A stretch of DNA of 25,466 bases from SFDP01 sp051891855 (GCA_051891855.1 JBJFFP010000081.1:1-25466); one strand, 5' to 3'; shown: positions 14,025-23,155, numbered from the stretch's first letter. A program made the numbers and translations. The notes: generated from the sequence alone by a model not told the origin.

Positions 14025-14053
14025 ATTATATTAACGAGAGGATAAATTTATTA
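14025..14053 (-). promoter_or_regulatory. Candidate sigma-E promoter of yabP-yabQ
   Basis: On the minus strand TAATAAA (14047-14053; 5 of 7 against KMATATT) is followed after 14 bases by AATATAAT (14025-14032; 7 of 8 against CATAYAHT). No sigma-A -35 fits. Bacillus yabPQ is sigma-E controlled, which makes this plausible. The -35 overlaps the rqcP stop. Confidence 0.5.
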
Positions 14054-14290
14054 CAGATATCGGAATAATTCAGCTGCCTGCTCTTTTTTTACCGTTTCCT
14101 GAACATCCAAAACCTCTACCTTCACTTCCTTATTTCCAAATTGAATGGTAATAATATCCCCTGCCTTTACATTTGCGGAAGCCTTCGCCGGCTTATCATT
14201 AATCAGTACCCTTCCCGCATCACAGGCCTCATTGGCTACGGTTCTTCGTTTGATCAGCCGGGATACCTTTAAATACTTATCCAGTCTCAT
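14051..14290 (-). CDS. rqcP: S4-domain RNA-binding protein RqcP (YabO)
   Basis: This 79-residue protein is almost entirely one S4 domain: MRLDKYLKVSRLIKRR, then DAGRVLINDKPAKAS and AGDIITIQFG. RqcP binds stalled 50S subunits and works with RqcH in alanine-tailing of nascent chains. Size and position (next to yabP) match Bacillus yabO. It lies downstream of hup but a hairpin (14329-14366) stands between them. Confidence 0.93.
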   Translation of the reverse strand: MRLDKYLKVSRLIKRRTVANEACDAGRVLINDKPAKASANVKAGDIITIQFGNKEVKVEVLDVQETVKKEQAAELFRYL

Positions 14291-14328
14291 TATATACCCT
14301 CATTTCCTTACTCTTTAACCATAAAGAA

Positions 14329-14366
14329 GAGCTGTCGCATCGGAAAGGTATCCGATATGACAGCCC
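14329..14366 (-). terminator. Probable terminator between hup and rqcP
   Basis: A long, slightly imperfect stem (GGGGCTGTC...TCGGA with TCCGA...GACAGCTC) has loop TACCTT. Only a weak T-rich tail (TTCTTTAT) follows on the minus strand, so it probably attenuates rather than fully stops transcription from hup. Confidence 0.6.
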
Positions 14367-14387
14367 CTTTTCATTCACTGCTTCTGC

Positions 14388-14663
14388 TTACGCGTTAACC
14401 ATGTCCTTTAAAGCTTTGCCGGCCTTAAACTTAGGAGCCTTAGAAGCTGCAATCTTCATGGTTGCACCGGTCTGAGGATTTCTTCCTTCTCTTGCTGCTC
14501 TCTCAGATACTTCAAAAGTACCGAAGCCCACTAACTGTACTTTCTCACCCTTCTTTAATTCATCTGCAACAACATCAGTGAAAGCCTTTAATGCTGCTTC
14601 TGCATCCTTCTTGGATAATCCTGCCTGCTCAGCCATAGCTGCTACTAATTCTGTTTTGTTCAT
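14388..14663 (-). CDS. hup: HU-family DNA-binding protein
   Basis: The 91-residue protein is a typical HU: MNKTELVAAMAEQAGLSKKDAE at the N-terminus, GFGTFEVSERAAREGRNPQTG spanning the beta-arm region, and KFKAGKALKDMVNA at the end. It bends and compacts DNA as a homodimer. GAGGAGG precedes the ATG, and a promoter with a perfect -35 lies at 14717-14745, in keeping with strong expression. Confidence 0.96.
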   Translation of the reverse strand: MNKTELVAAMAEQAGLSKKDAEAALKAFTDVVADELKKGEKVQLVGFGTFEVSERAAREGRNPQTGATMKIAASKAPKFKAGKALKDMVNA

Positions 14664-14716
14664 TTGTGAACTCCTCCTCTAACTGAATGTTAATACGCTA
14701 AAAACGTCTATATCTA

Positions 14717-14745
14717 TATATAGAGGTTTTTCCTTTATTTGTCAA
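14717..14745 (-). promoter_or_regulatory. Sigma-A promoter of hup
   Basis: A perfect TTGACA (14740-14745) is followed after 17 bases by TATATA (14717-14722) on the minus strand, about 55 bases before the start codon. Confidence 0.7.
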
Positions 14746-14787
14746 GGCTTTTTAGGCCTTTTTAACCCGTTTTTCCACGTTTTTGCT

Positions 14788-16158
14788 CTATTCGGCAGCT
14801 TCTAATTCTAAAAAGGAATAATTGTAATTTGTCTGCTCCTGATCCAGCTCAATGGTATAGGTTTTCGGCTTATATCCACTTTTACGGAGAGTAATCTGAT
14901 AGGTTCCTGCCTTTTTGTTAAAGCTGGTAGGAACAATTCCAATATAGCTTCCATCCAGATAAACCTCTGCTCCCTTTGGTGCATCAATGGATATTTTATA
15001 GCCTGCAGTGGCTGTAGAGCTTGTATTGCCGGAAACAGACGAGTTCGTTTTGTTATTGGTATTCCCGGCTGCACCGGCAGAATTTCCGGAGGTGGTAGTC
15101 ACCGCAGAGTTAGAGGATACGGTTCGATCCTTTTCTTTATCCAAAATGATAGATACATTGGCCGCTGTCTGACTTACCTTGATATACTGAATAACGGTCT
15201 GATATCCCTCTGCCTTTGCCATAACCTGATGAAGTCCGTATTCCGCCTTTACGGTTCGGCTGGTATCCACACTTTTCCCATCCAGATAAACGGTTGCCGC
15301 CGCCGGTTCCACGGTAAAAATCAAAGTACCGTATTTCACCAGATCGTCCTTTCGGATATCTCCCACATCCAGTAAGGACTCTTTATTTCTAAGTATCTCA
15401 ACCTGCTTCATCCCTTCAATTCCGTAATGGGACAGGTATACCTCATAGCTTCCCTCCGGCACCACAAGAAGCATATCCTCTTCAATCCGGCGAATGACCT
15501 TCTGGCCTACCTCAATCCAGCCGCCAATAAAGTATTCGTCATTGGTCAGTCTTAAATAACCATGCCCCTTTTCAATGACAATACTGTAAACCTCATGTTC
15601 TACACCGCGAATCTGAAGAATATCCTCTGCATTGACATCCATCAGCTCTGCCTTCTTCCCCTCAGAGAAAATCAGTGCATCCTGGGACAGGTTATACCAT
15701 TCATCCATGATTTTAATTTTCCCATTGGTTCTGTCCAGCTCAAACTTACTGACTCCATCCATAGTCCAGACCTTATCTGAGGCCTTGAGGCTGCTCAGCA
15801 TGCGATTTTCCTTCAAAAATTGAATTTCTACCACTTCACCTTCTGCCAGCTGACTGACAGAAACCGCTGAGCCGTACTTATCATAAAAACGGGAGCTTCC
15901 ATTATACTCCAGATAATATTCTTTTCCTTTAATCAGATTCAAAAAGACCAATTGATTTCTGTTTTCCTGCTTCTCTACCAGTATGGCCGTATCTCCACTG
16001 TCATATGCACCTGCAGCCAGAGTTATTATAGGATTCTCCTGCTCTGCGGCAACCTGTGCTTCCTGATTCTCAACTTTATTGCTACAGGCCAAAAGCCCTA
16101 AGCTACAGAGTAAAAGCAGCACACAGACTGCCATCCTCCCTCTTTTTCCTTTGTACAT
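14788..16158 (-). CDS. Putative lipoprotein with two PEGA domains
   Basis: The 456-residue protein begins with a lipoprotein signal: basic start, hydrophobic stretch 9-20 and lipobox LLAC with C25, so it is expected to be anchored outside the membrane. Residues about 45-270 form a beta-rich region I do not recognise. Two PEGA repeats follow: GTLIFTVEPAAATVYLDG and, near the end, YKISIDAPKGAEVYLDG, each closing with a GYQ/GYK motif. A Ser/Thr/Asn-rich linker separates them. PEGA domains are common in surface proteins and are thought to bind or face cell-surface structures. Its own promoter lies at 16207-16236. The function is unknown. Confidence 0.85.
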   Translation of the reverse strand: MYKGKRGRMAVCVLLLLCSLGLLACSNKVENQEAQVAAEQENPIITLAAGAYDSGDTAILVEKQENRNQLVFLNLIKGKEYYLEYNGSSRFYDKYGSAVSVSQLAEGEVVEIQFLKENRMLSSLKASDKVWTMDGVSKFELDRTNGKIKIMDEWYNLSQDALIFSEGKKAELMDVNAEDILQIRGVEHEVYSIVIEKGHGYLRLTNDEYFIGGWIEVGQKVIRRIEEDMLLVVPEGSYEVYLSHYGIEGMKQVEILRNKESLLDVGDIRKDDLVKYGTLIFTVEPAAATVYLDGKSVDTSRTVKAEYGLHQVMAKAEGYQTVIQYIKVSQTAANVSIILDKEKDRTVSSNSAVTTTSGNSAGAAGNTNNKTNSSVSGNTSSTATAGYKISIDAPKGAEVYLDGSYIGIVPTSFNKKAGTYQITLRKSGYKPKTYTIELDQEQTNYNYSFLELEAAE

Positions 16159-16206
16159 TCCTTTTTCCGATCCCCTGTTTTTCTTTAAAAACCCTTCTTA
16201 ACACAC

Positions 16207-16236
16207 AGTATACGGAACTGTCCTGCTCTATTGCAA
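16207..16236 (-). promoter_or_regulatory. Sigma-A promoter of the PEGA lipoprotein gene
   Basis: TTGCAA (16231-16236) and TATACT (16207-16212) are separated by 18 bases on the minus strand. The -35 lies within the last codons of the upstream CotS-family gene. Confidence 0.6.
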
Positions 16237-17217
16237 TACCCATTGCATAAAATTTTCTTCCAAATACTGCTTTTTCTCTTCCTCCTGCTTTAACAGTTTT
16301 TCCAGTTTTTCCAGATTTTTAGCCGGAATCCATGCTTTACCGGAGTTATAATAAAAATTGACAATCTTCCAAAATTTTTCCGGATAGGAAAGCCGGTAAT
16401 ACAAATCCATCTTCTCAGCTGATGTCAAAGGTTTATATTCTTCATAGGCTCCAAGCAGCCTCTGTCCCCAGACCGTTGACCAACCGTTTTTTTCCATGAT
16501 TTTACGAAAAAAAAGGCTGATATCTCTGGCGGGAGTATCCAGAGCAAACTTTTCAAAATTTATTAAAAATATGTGATTTCCCGAAAATAATAAATTATGA
16601 TGCTGAAAGTCCCCATGACAGAACAGCCTTGAATCACTTTTACTCTTATCCTGATTCATTTTACTGCTCTCTGATGCTACGTTTGCTGCCTTTTCCTGAA
16701 AAAAATCATAGTATTTGGAAAGCACCATCTCAAACTCTGTTTTCTGACTTTTTCCTTTCAAATATTTTCGTACCCTTTTTAATTCCCGATTATGCTTTTC
16801 CATTTCCCGGATATGAGAGAATGAACCCGGACTGCATTCTGCCGCCAACTCAGGTAAAGCAGCTGCAAGATGATATAAGGCCAACTGTCGCATAGCCCCC
16901 TCACAGTCCTCCAAATCCTTACTGTTGCATTCCTTTCCCGGAAAGTAATCCTTAAGATAGTAGGCCGTCATATCCTCATCCCTAACCAGTAAATCCCCCT
17001 CTCTGGTGGGAAGAATGCCTTCAATACGGGTATAGCCTTTTTCTTTAATACTGTGCAGTAATTTCTGCTGTAATAAAAGACGTTCACTGCTTCCTTTATA
17101 TTCCTTCAGGATTTTTACTCCTGTTTTCGTTTCACAAAGAATGGCGCCCCGTCCTTTCCAGGAACGAAGCACCTCGATATCGTATTTTTCCAGCACACTG
17201 ACAGCTCTGTCATTCAT
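16228..17217 (-). CDS. CotS-family spore coat protein (kinase-like fold)
   Basis: The 329-residue protein has an aminoglycoside-phosphotransferase-like kinase fold of the CotS/YutH spore coat group. The N-lobe has KTGVKILKEY with a possible ATP lysine, and HGDFQHHN (201-208) is the catalytic loop. The following motif, normally IDF with the magnesium-binding Asp, reads INF (N220), so activity is doubtful. The end, YPEKFWKIVNFYYNSGKAWIP, is typical of clostridial members. It fits a spore coat role alongside the sporulation genes 14-11 kb. GGAGGGAAAGG precedes the ATG. A small-molecule kinase not tied to spores is the alternative. Confidence 0.82.
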   Translation of the reverse strand: MNDRAVSVLEKYDIEVLRSWKGRGAILCETKTGVKILKEYKGSSERLLLQQKLLHSIKEKGYTRIEGILPTREGDLLVRDEDMTAYYLKDYFPGKECNSKDLEDCEGAMRQLALYHLAAALPELAAECSPGSFSHIREMEKHNRELKRVRKYLKGKSQKTEFEMVLSKYYDFFQEKAANVASESSKMNQDKSKSDSRLFCHGDFQHHNLLFSGNHIFLINFEKFALDTPARDISLFFRKIMEKNGWSTVWGQRLLGAYEEYKPLTSAEKMDLYYRLSYPEKFWKIVNFYYNSGKAWIPAKNLEKLEKLLKQEEEKKQYLEENFMQWVLQ

Positions 17218-17311
17218 ACCTTTCCCTCCTCATTCCCTGGTGCACCGATACACCGCTTTTCAGTCATAGGTTATACTATGAGGAAAAAAAGGCTTTTATG
17301 AATTTTTTCTG

Positions 17312-18646
17312 CTACTTTACCTGCCAATTTACAGCCAGCTTAAGCAGTACATCTCTTTGATTATCCTGAGGCTGATCGATTACATGCTCCAACAGCCGAT
17401 TTAAATATTCCCCCAGCTCCTTACCCGGCTTCATCCCAAGCTCCATTAAATCCTTGCCGGAAACGGCAAGCTCTTTGAGAGACAGACAATTTTTTTCCAG
17501 AAGAATCTGCTGGTAGACCTGTTTAAGTCTTGCCAATGTATCCAGCTTTTCCTCTCTTTTTTCTTCTGACTGTGCCAGAACATCCGCGCGTTGAAGCTCC
17601 AAAAAGGTAGAAAATTGCTCAGGGCCGATTTTAATCATGGCTTTTCGCACGCTTTTGGGGGAGGGCTCAATCCGCAGATCATGGTATTTCACCAGTCGGC
17701 ATACCTTTTCGGTGGTATGATTGTCAAACCGCAGCCGCTTTAAAATTTGTCCTGCCATTTCTTCCCCTACGGCACCATGCCCGTAAAAATGATCCGTTCC
17801 CTTTTCGTCCCGTGTCTGCACAACCGGCTTTCCCAGATCATGCATCAGCAAAGCCAGACGCAAAACCCTGTCCGGTGGCGAATACGTTAAAGCATGGAGG
17901 ATATGCTCTCCTACCGAAAAACAATGATGGGGGTGATTCTGCTCAGTTTCCATAGCGTGATTAAACTCCGGAAGAAATATTTCTGTCAGACCATTCTCCC
18001 AGGCAGTCCGAAGATAATCCGGGTGAGCAGATACCAGAAGCTTCACCAACTCTACCTGGATTCGTTCAGCACTTATCTTTGCCAGAGTAGAAGCCATTTC
18101 TTTGATGGCTTCTGCCGTGCTTTCTTCTATCTTATATCCCAGCTGGGCTGAAAAACGGACAGCCCTCATCATGCGCAAAGCATCCTCTTCAAAACGGCAG
18201 CGGGCATCTCCCACACAGCGGATTATTTTTTTTTCCATATCCTCAGTACCGTTAAATACATCCACAAGCCCCATTTCCTCATTATATGCCATAGCATTAA
18301 TGGTGAAATCCCGCCGCTTCAGATCCTCAATCAGGCTGGGGGTAAAGGTTACTTTTTTGGGATGTCTGCCATCCTCATACTCCCCGTCAATCCGGTAGGT
18401 GGTCACCTCATAGCCTACTCGGTTCATCATCACCGTTACGGTTCCGTGCTTAATCCCGGTATCAATGGTCTTCGGGAAGAGTACCTTGATTTCTCCCGGA
18501 AGAGCTGAGGTAGTAATATCCCAGTCATCCGGTTTACGCCCTAATAGGCTGTCTCTTACACAGCCGCCTACTGCGTAGGCCTCATAACCGGCACTCTGTA
18601 TGATTTTCAATATTCTGCTGACATCCTCCGGCAATGCTATTGTCAT
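17312..18646 (-). CDS. cca: CCA tRNA nucleotidyltransferase with HD domain
   Basis: This enzyme adds or repairs the 3' CCA end of tRNAs, which the three complete tRNA genes here need since none encodes CCA. The nucleotidyltransferase head has GGCVRDSLLGRKPDDWDI with the catalytic acidic pair, RRDFTINAMAY, and EEDALRMMRAVRFSAQLGY. An HD domain follows (LLMHDLGKPV). I start at the ATG at 18646 (MTIALPED), preceded by GGAGAG; the longer open frame upstream overlaps proS and has no homology. It follows proS by 16 bases. Class II enzymes can also be specialised for CC or A addition; the full reaction is most likely. Confidence 0.93.
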   Translation of the reverse strand: MTIALPEDVSRILKIIQSAGYEAYAVGGCVRDSLLGRKPDDWDITTSALPGEIKVLFPKTIDTGIKHGTVTVMMNRVGYEVTTYRIDGEYEDGRHPKKVTFTPSLIEDLKRRDFTINAMAYNEEMGLVDVFNGTEDMEKKIIRCVGDARCRFEEDALRMMRAVRFSAQLGYKIEESTAEAIKEMASTLAKISAERIQVELVKLLVSAHPDYLRTAWENGLTEIFLPEFNHAMETEQNHPHHCFSVGEHILHALTYSPPDRVLRLALLMHDLGKPVVQTRDEKGTDHFYGHGAVGEEMAGQILKRLRFDNHTTEKVCRLVKYHDLRIEPSPKSVRKAMIKIGPEQFSTFLELQRADVLAQSEEKREEKLDTLARLKQVYQQILLEKNCLSLKELAVSGKDLMELGMKPGKELGEYLNRLLEHVIDQPQDNQRDVLLKLAVNWQVK

Positions 18647-18662
18647 AGGCAGTTCTCTCCGT

Positions 18663-20105
18663 TTAATATGCCCGCCCCCAATATACCATTTTCCGGGCCG
18701 GCTTTCCACAGCAGACACAGGTTTCAGAAATCCTTTCCTGTTCAAAAGGCATACAGCGGCTGGTAGCTGCAAACTTCTCTTTAATCACGTCCTCACAGGC
18801 CTGATCGCCACACCACATGGCCTTAACAAAGCCCGGTTTTTTATCCAGAATCTCTCCCAGCTCATCCAGATTCATGGCTACACTGGTATTGGCCTCACGA
18901 TGTGCTCTGGCTCGTTCAAGCATATCCTTCTGTATCTGCACTAAAAGCCTCTCAACCGTGGCTTCCAGTTCATCCAGAGAAATTTCCAGCTTCTCTGCAT
19001 TATCACGGCGGCAGATTACACATCTGTTTGCTTCAATATCCTTAGGTCCAATCTCTACGCGAAGAGGGATACCTCTCATTTCCTGCTCGGAAAACTTCCA
19101 TCCGGGACTCTTATCACTGCCATCCACCTTCACCCTTGCCACTTTGGCCAGACGCTTCCTTAATTCCTCTGCCTTCTCAAGCACTCCTTCCTTTTTTTGC
19201 ATAATGGGAACAATCATTACCTGAACAGGAGCCACTAAGGGAGGCAGTACCAATCCGTTGTCATCCCCATGAACCATGATAATGGCACCAATGAGACGGG
19301 TAGTCATTCCCCAGGAGGTCTGATGAACATATTTTAAAGTGTTATCCTTATCAGTAAACTGGATATCAAAAGCTTTGGCAAAGCCGTCACCAAAGTTGTG
19401 GCTGGTGCCGGACTGAAGAGCCTTACCATCATGCATCAGGGCCTCTATGGTATAGGTGGCTTCTGCTCCTGCAAACTTCTCCTTATCCGTCTTCCTTCCC
19501 TTGATTACCGGCATAGCCAGTACCTCTTCACAGAAGTCCGCGTAGACATTGAGCATCTGAATGGTTCTTTCTTCGGCCTCCTGGGCTGTAGCATGGGCTG
19601 TATGACCCTCCTGCCATAAAAACTCTCTGGAGCGAAGGAAGGGTCTGGTTTCCTTCTCCCAGCGCACCACTGAACACCACTGATTATAGAGCCTGGGTAA
19701 ATCCCGATATGAATGGATATCGTTACTGTAAAAATCACAAAACAGAGTCTCGGAAGTGGGTCTTACACAAAGTCTTTCCTGCAATGGGTTCAAACCGCCA
19801 TGGGTAACCCAGGCAACCTCCGGTGCAAAGCCCTCCACATGATCCTTCTCCTTCTGTAAGAGACTTTCCGGAATAAACATGGGCAGATAAACATTTTCCA
19901 CTCCCGTTTCCTTAAATCGTGCATCCAGCTGACTCTGAATCAGCTCCCAGATTGCATAGCCCGCCGGCTTAAGTACCATACATCCCTTTACACTGGTATA
20001 ATCAATTAACTCTGCCTTCTTTACCACATCCGTATACCACTGGGCAAAATCCACATCCATTGATGTAATGGCCTCTACTTTTTTCTTATTCTCCTTATCT
20101 GCCAT
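18663..20105 (-). CDS. proS: Prolyl-tRNA synthetase, eukaryote/archaea-like type
   Basis: This class II synthetase charges tRNA-Pro. Motif 2 lies in VVRWEKETRPFLRSREFLWQ, followed by EGHTAHA. The anticodon-binding domain and a zinc-type C-terminal part (CVICRR, CVCCGKPARKMVYWGRAY) follow. It has no inserted editing domain and about 480 residues, which is the short ProS3-like form rather than the long bacterial form. I start at the ATG at 20105 (MADKEN), since GGAGGAA lies just before it; an ATG four codons earlier overlaps that ribosome site. It sits between a membrane protein gene and cca in a tight row. Confidence 0.94.
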   Translation of the reverse strand: MADKENKKKVEAITSMDVDFAQWYTDVVKKAELIDYTSVKGCMVLKPAGYAIWELIQSQLDARFKETGVENVYLPMFIPESLLQKEKDHVEGFAPEVAWVTHGGLNPLQERLCVRPTSETLFCDFYSNDIHSYRDLPRLYNQWCSVVRWEKETRPFLRSREFLWQEGHTAHATAQEAEERTIQMLNVYADFCEEVLAMPVIKGRKTDKEKFAGAEATYTIEALMHDGKALQSGTSHNFGDGFAKAFDIQFTDKDNTLKYVHQTSWGMTTRLIGAIIMVHGDDNGLVLPPLVAPVQVMIVPIMQKKEGVLEKAEELRKRLAKVARVKVDGSDKSPGWKFSEQEMRGIPLRVEIGPKDIEANRCVICRRDNAEKLEISLDELEATVERLLVQIQKDMLERARAHREANTSVAMNLDELGEILDKKPGFVKAMWCGDQACEDVIKEKFAATSRCMPFEQERISETCVCCGKPARKMVYWGRAY

Positions 20106-20132
20106 TGTTTCCTCCATTCTGACAAAGCTTTA

Positions 20133-21785
20133 TTACGCTTTACGTTTCTTTCTATTCTTATTCTTTATGATAGTAGGTGATTTTCCCCATTTTGTCAAAC
20201 CTTCTGCCAATCCCATAATGATGAAGAGGATGGGAGTACAGCATACCTGCTGGTAGCAGAAGAAATTATGGCAGCTATAGGCAATTATGCAGCAGGCCGC
20301 TCCAATCAGATAGGGATTATTTTGGGCTTTTATGTAAAAATATCGGATTCCTCCAATCAGGACGGTAAGCCAGGCTGCAAGTCCTCCTATTCCATAGCAG
20401 ATCAGATGATTCAAATATTCATTATGGGCATTGGTCAGGGTCAAGCTACCCCAAAGACTTTCCAGAAGCTTCTTTGCTTCCTCTACACTGTACAGATAAG
20501 CAGAAAAACAATCCGGTCCCACGCCGAAAAGCTTATTGAGCAAAGGCATCTCCTTAAACTGCTGCCAGGCAATCATCCAGGTAGAACCTCTGTTATTTCC
20601 CCAATGGTAATCAAAATAGAAATACAGGTTATGGGTTTGATAACCGAACCATTGCAGTAAATAACCCTTTGTATTCAGAAAAATAAATAGGAGGACTCCT
20701 ATTATCATTACGGCAATCGTGATAAGAAAGCCTATATAAATTTTTTTCAATAAAGGTAGCCACCTTAGCACTTTTTCTTCCCCCATCCTCTCCAGGGCTA
20801 TATAACCCATTACGGAAAGAATCAAACAGATCCAGCTTATGGGGCTCTGGGAGAAGAACAAAGACAGGTTATCCAGAGGAATCATTCGGTGAGCAAAAAT
20901 TTTCTGGAAAATCCCCATACATCCAAAGGTTCCCCACATAAAGGCCATTACCTGGAGAAAACGGCTTAACCGCCCCGGCTCACTAAAGGAAAAAAGTCCC
21001 AACAGCAGCATTACTCCCGCGATGGCCAGAAATGCACTGTCACTGTTTTGGGTGACCAGGGTGGCAAAACTTAATATGGTATACGCGGCACCTCCTAAAT
21101 GGTACAAGGGCTTCTTTCCAAAATAAAAAATCAAAACACCCAGAATAAAAACGGTACAGACGTAACTGGAATACCAGGTAGCCTGTCCAATAGTGGATAA
21201 AAATTCCTGTTTTTGCAGAACCGATAATCCGGGATACATCCCCATAGGATCTATATCAAAGCGATGAAGAATCCCCAATAAAAATACTAATCCGGAAGCG
21301 AGAAAATGGATGCCCAGTACCGCCTCTATCCAAGTACTATATCTGGATAACACAAAATAGATTCCAATAAAAATCAGCTGTGCATAAAGCCCCATCTGCC
21401 ATCCATCAGCACCGTTAAGTGCAAACTCCTTAAAATCACTGAAAACAAAGGAAAGTAATACACAACCGCCGTAAACCAAAATCGCCCTGTCCATAAAAGA
21501 AAGCTCCAGAGCATAGAAACGTTTTTTTCCTACCACAACAATATGCCCCGATCCCTTTTTATCTCTTAATATCCCCACACCGTTTATCAGAATCAGAGTT
21601 GCACTTATGCCCAGAAAAATCAGGGAACTGTACCAGAAAAGTGTATATTTTAATGTCCCTATTTTTTCATATTGATTCAGAAAAAAAAGAGGGAAAAGCC
21701 CCAACATTACATTTAAATAAAGAAAAATGTTAAACTTCATCAACCGCAGTGTCCGTTTTATCTTGCTGTTTCTTCGCTGTACCAT
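20133..21785 (-). CDS. O-antigen ligase-like multi-pass membrane protein
   Basis: The roughly 550-residue protein has about a dozen hydrophobic segments and, near its C-terminus, an extracytoplasmic loop with GNNRGSTWMIAWQQFKEMPLLNKLFGVGPD followed by AHNEYLNHL. This resembles the WaaL/Wzy_C family, which transfers or polymerises undecaprenyl-linked glycans. In a Gram-positive it could act on cell-wall glycopolymers or protein glycans. I start at the ATG at 21785, with GGGAGG before it; this overlaps the end of the upstream synthase gene by 28 bases, suggesting coupling. No other polysaccharide genes are adjacent, so the substrate is unknown. Confidence 0.75.
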   Translation of the reverse strand: MVQRRNSKIKRTLRLMKFNIFLYLNVMLGLFPLFFLNQYEKIGTLKYTLFWYSSLIFLGISATLILINGVGILRDKKGSGHIVVVGKKRFYALELSFMDRAILVYGGCVLLSFVFSDFKEFALNGADGWQMGLYAQLIFIGIYFVLSRYSTWIEAVLGIHFLASGLVFLLGILHRFDIDPMGMYPGLSVLQKQEFLSTIGQATWYSSYVCTVFILGVLIFYFGKKPLYHLGGAAYTILSFATLVTQNSDSAFLAIAGVMLLLGLFSFSEPGRLSRFLQVMAFMWGTFGCMGIFQKIFAHRMIPLDNLSLFFSQSPISWICLILSVMGYIALERMGEEKVLRWLPLLKKIYIGFLITIAVMIIGVLLFIFLNTKGYLLQWFGYQTHNLYFYFDYHWGNNRGSTWMIAWQQFKEMPLLNKLFGVGPDCFSAYLYSVEEAKKLLESLWGSLTLTNAHNEYLNHLICYGIGGLAAWLTVLIGGIRYFYIKAQNNPYLIGAACCIIAYSCHNFFCYQQVCCTPILFIIMGLAEGLTKWGKSPTIIKNKNRKKRKA

Positions 21786-22435
21786 AAAGGTAAATCCTCC
21801 CTGTCTAGAGTAAACTTCATTTTTTCTTTCGTAATAGGATGGATAATGCCTAAGCCGCAGGCACAAAGAGCCACTGAATTAATTCCCCTGCAGCGGCTCT
21901 CTGCTTCGCTTTCCGGCAGAGAATACTTTCTATCCCCTAACAGAGGATGTCCAATGGCTGAAAGCTGTGCCCTAATCTGGTGAAAACGGCCTGTTTTCAG
22001 CCAAATACGAAGAACAGCAGAATTTTCCCTTTTTTCCTCCATTCGATAGGTAAGCTCTGCCCGCTTACCCTCTTTATCCCATTCATCCGTTATCGTTGCC
22101 AAATGACCATCCTTTTTCAGATAGTGAATCAGGGTCTTTTCTTCCTCCGGCGGCATTCCATAGCAAAGTGCCAGATATTCCTTATTCATCTCCTGCTTAC
22201 TTAAAGAGGCCGCCGCCTGCTTTGTTTTTGCAAATACCAAAATTCCGCTTACGGGCTGATCCAGGCGATGTATCACCCCTAAATAAGGGTCTTTTAACGC
22301 TTCCTGTCTTGCCAGATAATTTTTCATTAAGCTGACCATATCCTGGTCTGCCGGTCTTGAGGTCTGGGTGGCTACTCCCACAGGCTTAAGGCAAATCAGC
22401 ATATTTTTATCTTCATAAAGGATTTTGATCTCCAC
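21758..22435 (-). CDS. RluA-family pseudouridine synthase
   Basis: This 225-residue enzyme isomerises uridine to pseudouridine in rRNA or tRNA. The catalytic motif GVIHRLDQPVSGILVFAKT holds the essential D59. The typical N-terminal YEDKNMLICLKPVGV and the late GRFHQIRAQLSAIGHPLLGD are present. There is no N-terminal S4 domain, which makes it shorter than RluD. The start is GTG at 22435. The exact target cannot be assigned. Confidence 0.9.
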   Translation of the reverse strand: MEIKILYEDKNMLICLKPVGVATQTSRPADQDMVSLMKNYLARQEALKDPYLGVIHRLDQPVSGILVFAKTKQAAASLSKQEMNKEYLALCYGMPPEEEKTLIHYLKKDGHLATITDEWDKEGKRAELTYRMEEKRENSAVLRIWLKTGRFHQIRAQLSAIGHPLLGDRKYSLPESEAESRCRGINSVALCACGLGIIHPITKEKMKFTLDREDLPLWYSEETAR

Positions 22436-22465
22436 TTCTTTTCCCCATCCATTTAATCATAATGA

Positions 22466-23155
22466 TTATATTTTAAACCGATATCCTACTCCCCATATCG
22501 TTTCGATATATTGGGGTTTATTGGAATTACTTTCGATTTTTTCCCGTATTTTTTTAATATGAACCGTTACCGTAGCAATGTCTCCCACGGAATCCATATC
22601 CCAGATTTCTCTAAACAGCTCCTCTTTGGTAAATACATGATTGGGGTTTTCTGCCAGAAAGGTTAAAAGATCAAATTCCTTAGTGGTAAAATTCTTTTCT
22701 TCCCCTTCCACATAAACTCTTCGGGCAGTTTTATCAATGCGGATTCCCCTAATCTCCACAATATCATTATTCTTCTGATTGGTATTCACCAGGCGGTCAT
22801 ATCTTGCCAAATGGGCTTTTACCCTGGCAACCAGTTCACTGGGGCTGAAAGGCTTGGTCATATAATCATCCGCTCCCAGACCTAACCCATGAATCTTATC
22901 AATATCATCCTTTTTGGCAGAAACCATCAGAATAGGAATATCCTTTTTCTCCCGAATCTGCTTGCATACCTCAAATCCATCCATACCGGGAAGCATAAGA
23001 TCCAAAACCACCAAATTGAAATCCTCAGCCAACGCCCTCTGAAGCCCTCTGTCTCCGGTATTTTCTATAGTAACCTCAAAGCCACTTAGCTCCAGATAAT
23101 CCTTTTCCAAATCTGCAATAGCAACTTCATCCTCAATAATCAAAATCTTACTCAT
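22466..23155 (-). CDS. OmpR/PhoB-family response regulator
   Basis: The receiver domain has the acidic pair E8/D9, phosphoacceptor D52 (VVLDLMLPGMDG) and the conserved Lys in MVSAKKDD. A winged-helix DNA-binding domain fills the second half (TKEFDLLTFLAENPNHVFTKEEL and TVHIKKIREKI). I start at the ATG at 23155, with AGGAGG before it. One base separates it from the stop of the partner kinase gene. The signal and target genes cannot be told from the sequence. Confidence 0.94.
   Translation of the reverse strand: MSKILIIEDEVAIADLEKDYLELSGFEVTIENTGDRGLQRALAEDFNLVVLDLMLPGMDGFEVCKQIREKKDIPILMVSAKKDDIDKIHGLGLGADDYMTKPFSPSELVARVKAHLARYDRLVNTNQKNNDIVEIRGIRIDKTARRVYVEGEEKNFTTKEFDLLTFLAENPNHVFTKEELFREIWDMDSVGDIATVTVHIKKIREKIESNSNKPQYIETIWGVGYRFKI

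Noticed and set aside
14741..14760. AAGGC/GCCTT hairpin before hup as terminator of the PEGA gene
   Set aside because: On the minus strand it is not followed by a T-run and it overlaps the hup promoter; a T-run exists only on the plus strand, where no gene ends.
17260..17300. Small CATAG/CTATG hairpin and A/T runs between cotS-like gene and cca as a terminator
   Set aside because: The stem has only five bp and lies on the wrong side of the T-run for minus-strand termination.
17312..18772. Longer start for the CCA enzyme
   Set aside because: The extra 42 residues overlap the end of proS and show no family similarity, while the ATG at 18646 has GGAGAG before it and begins at the usual place.
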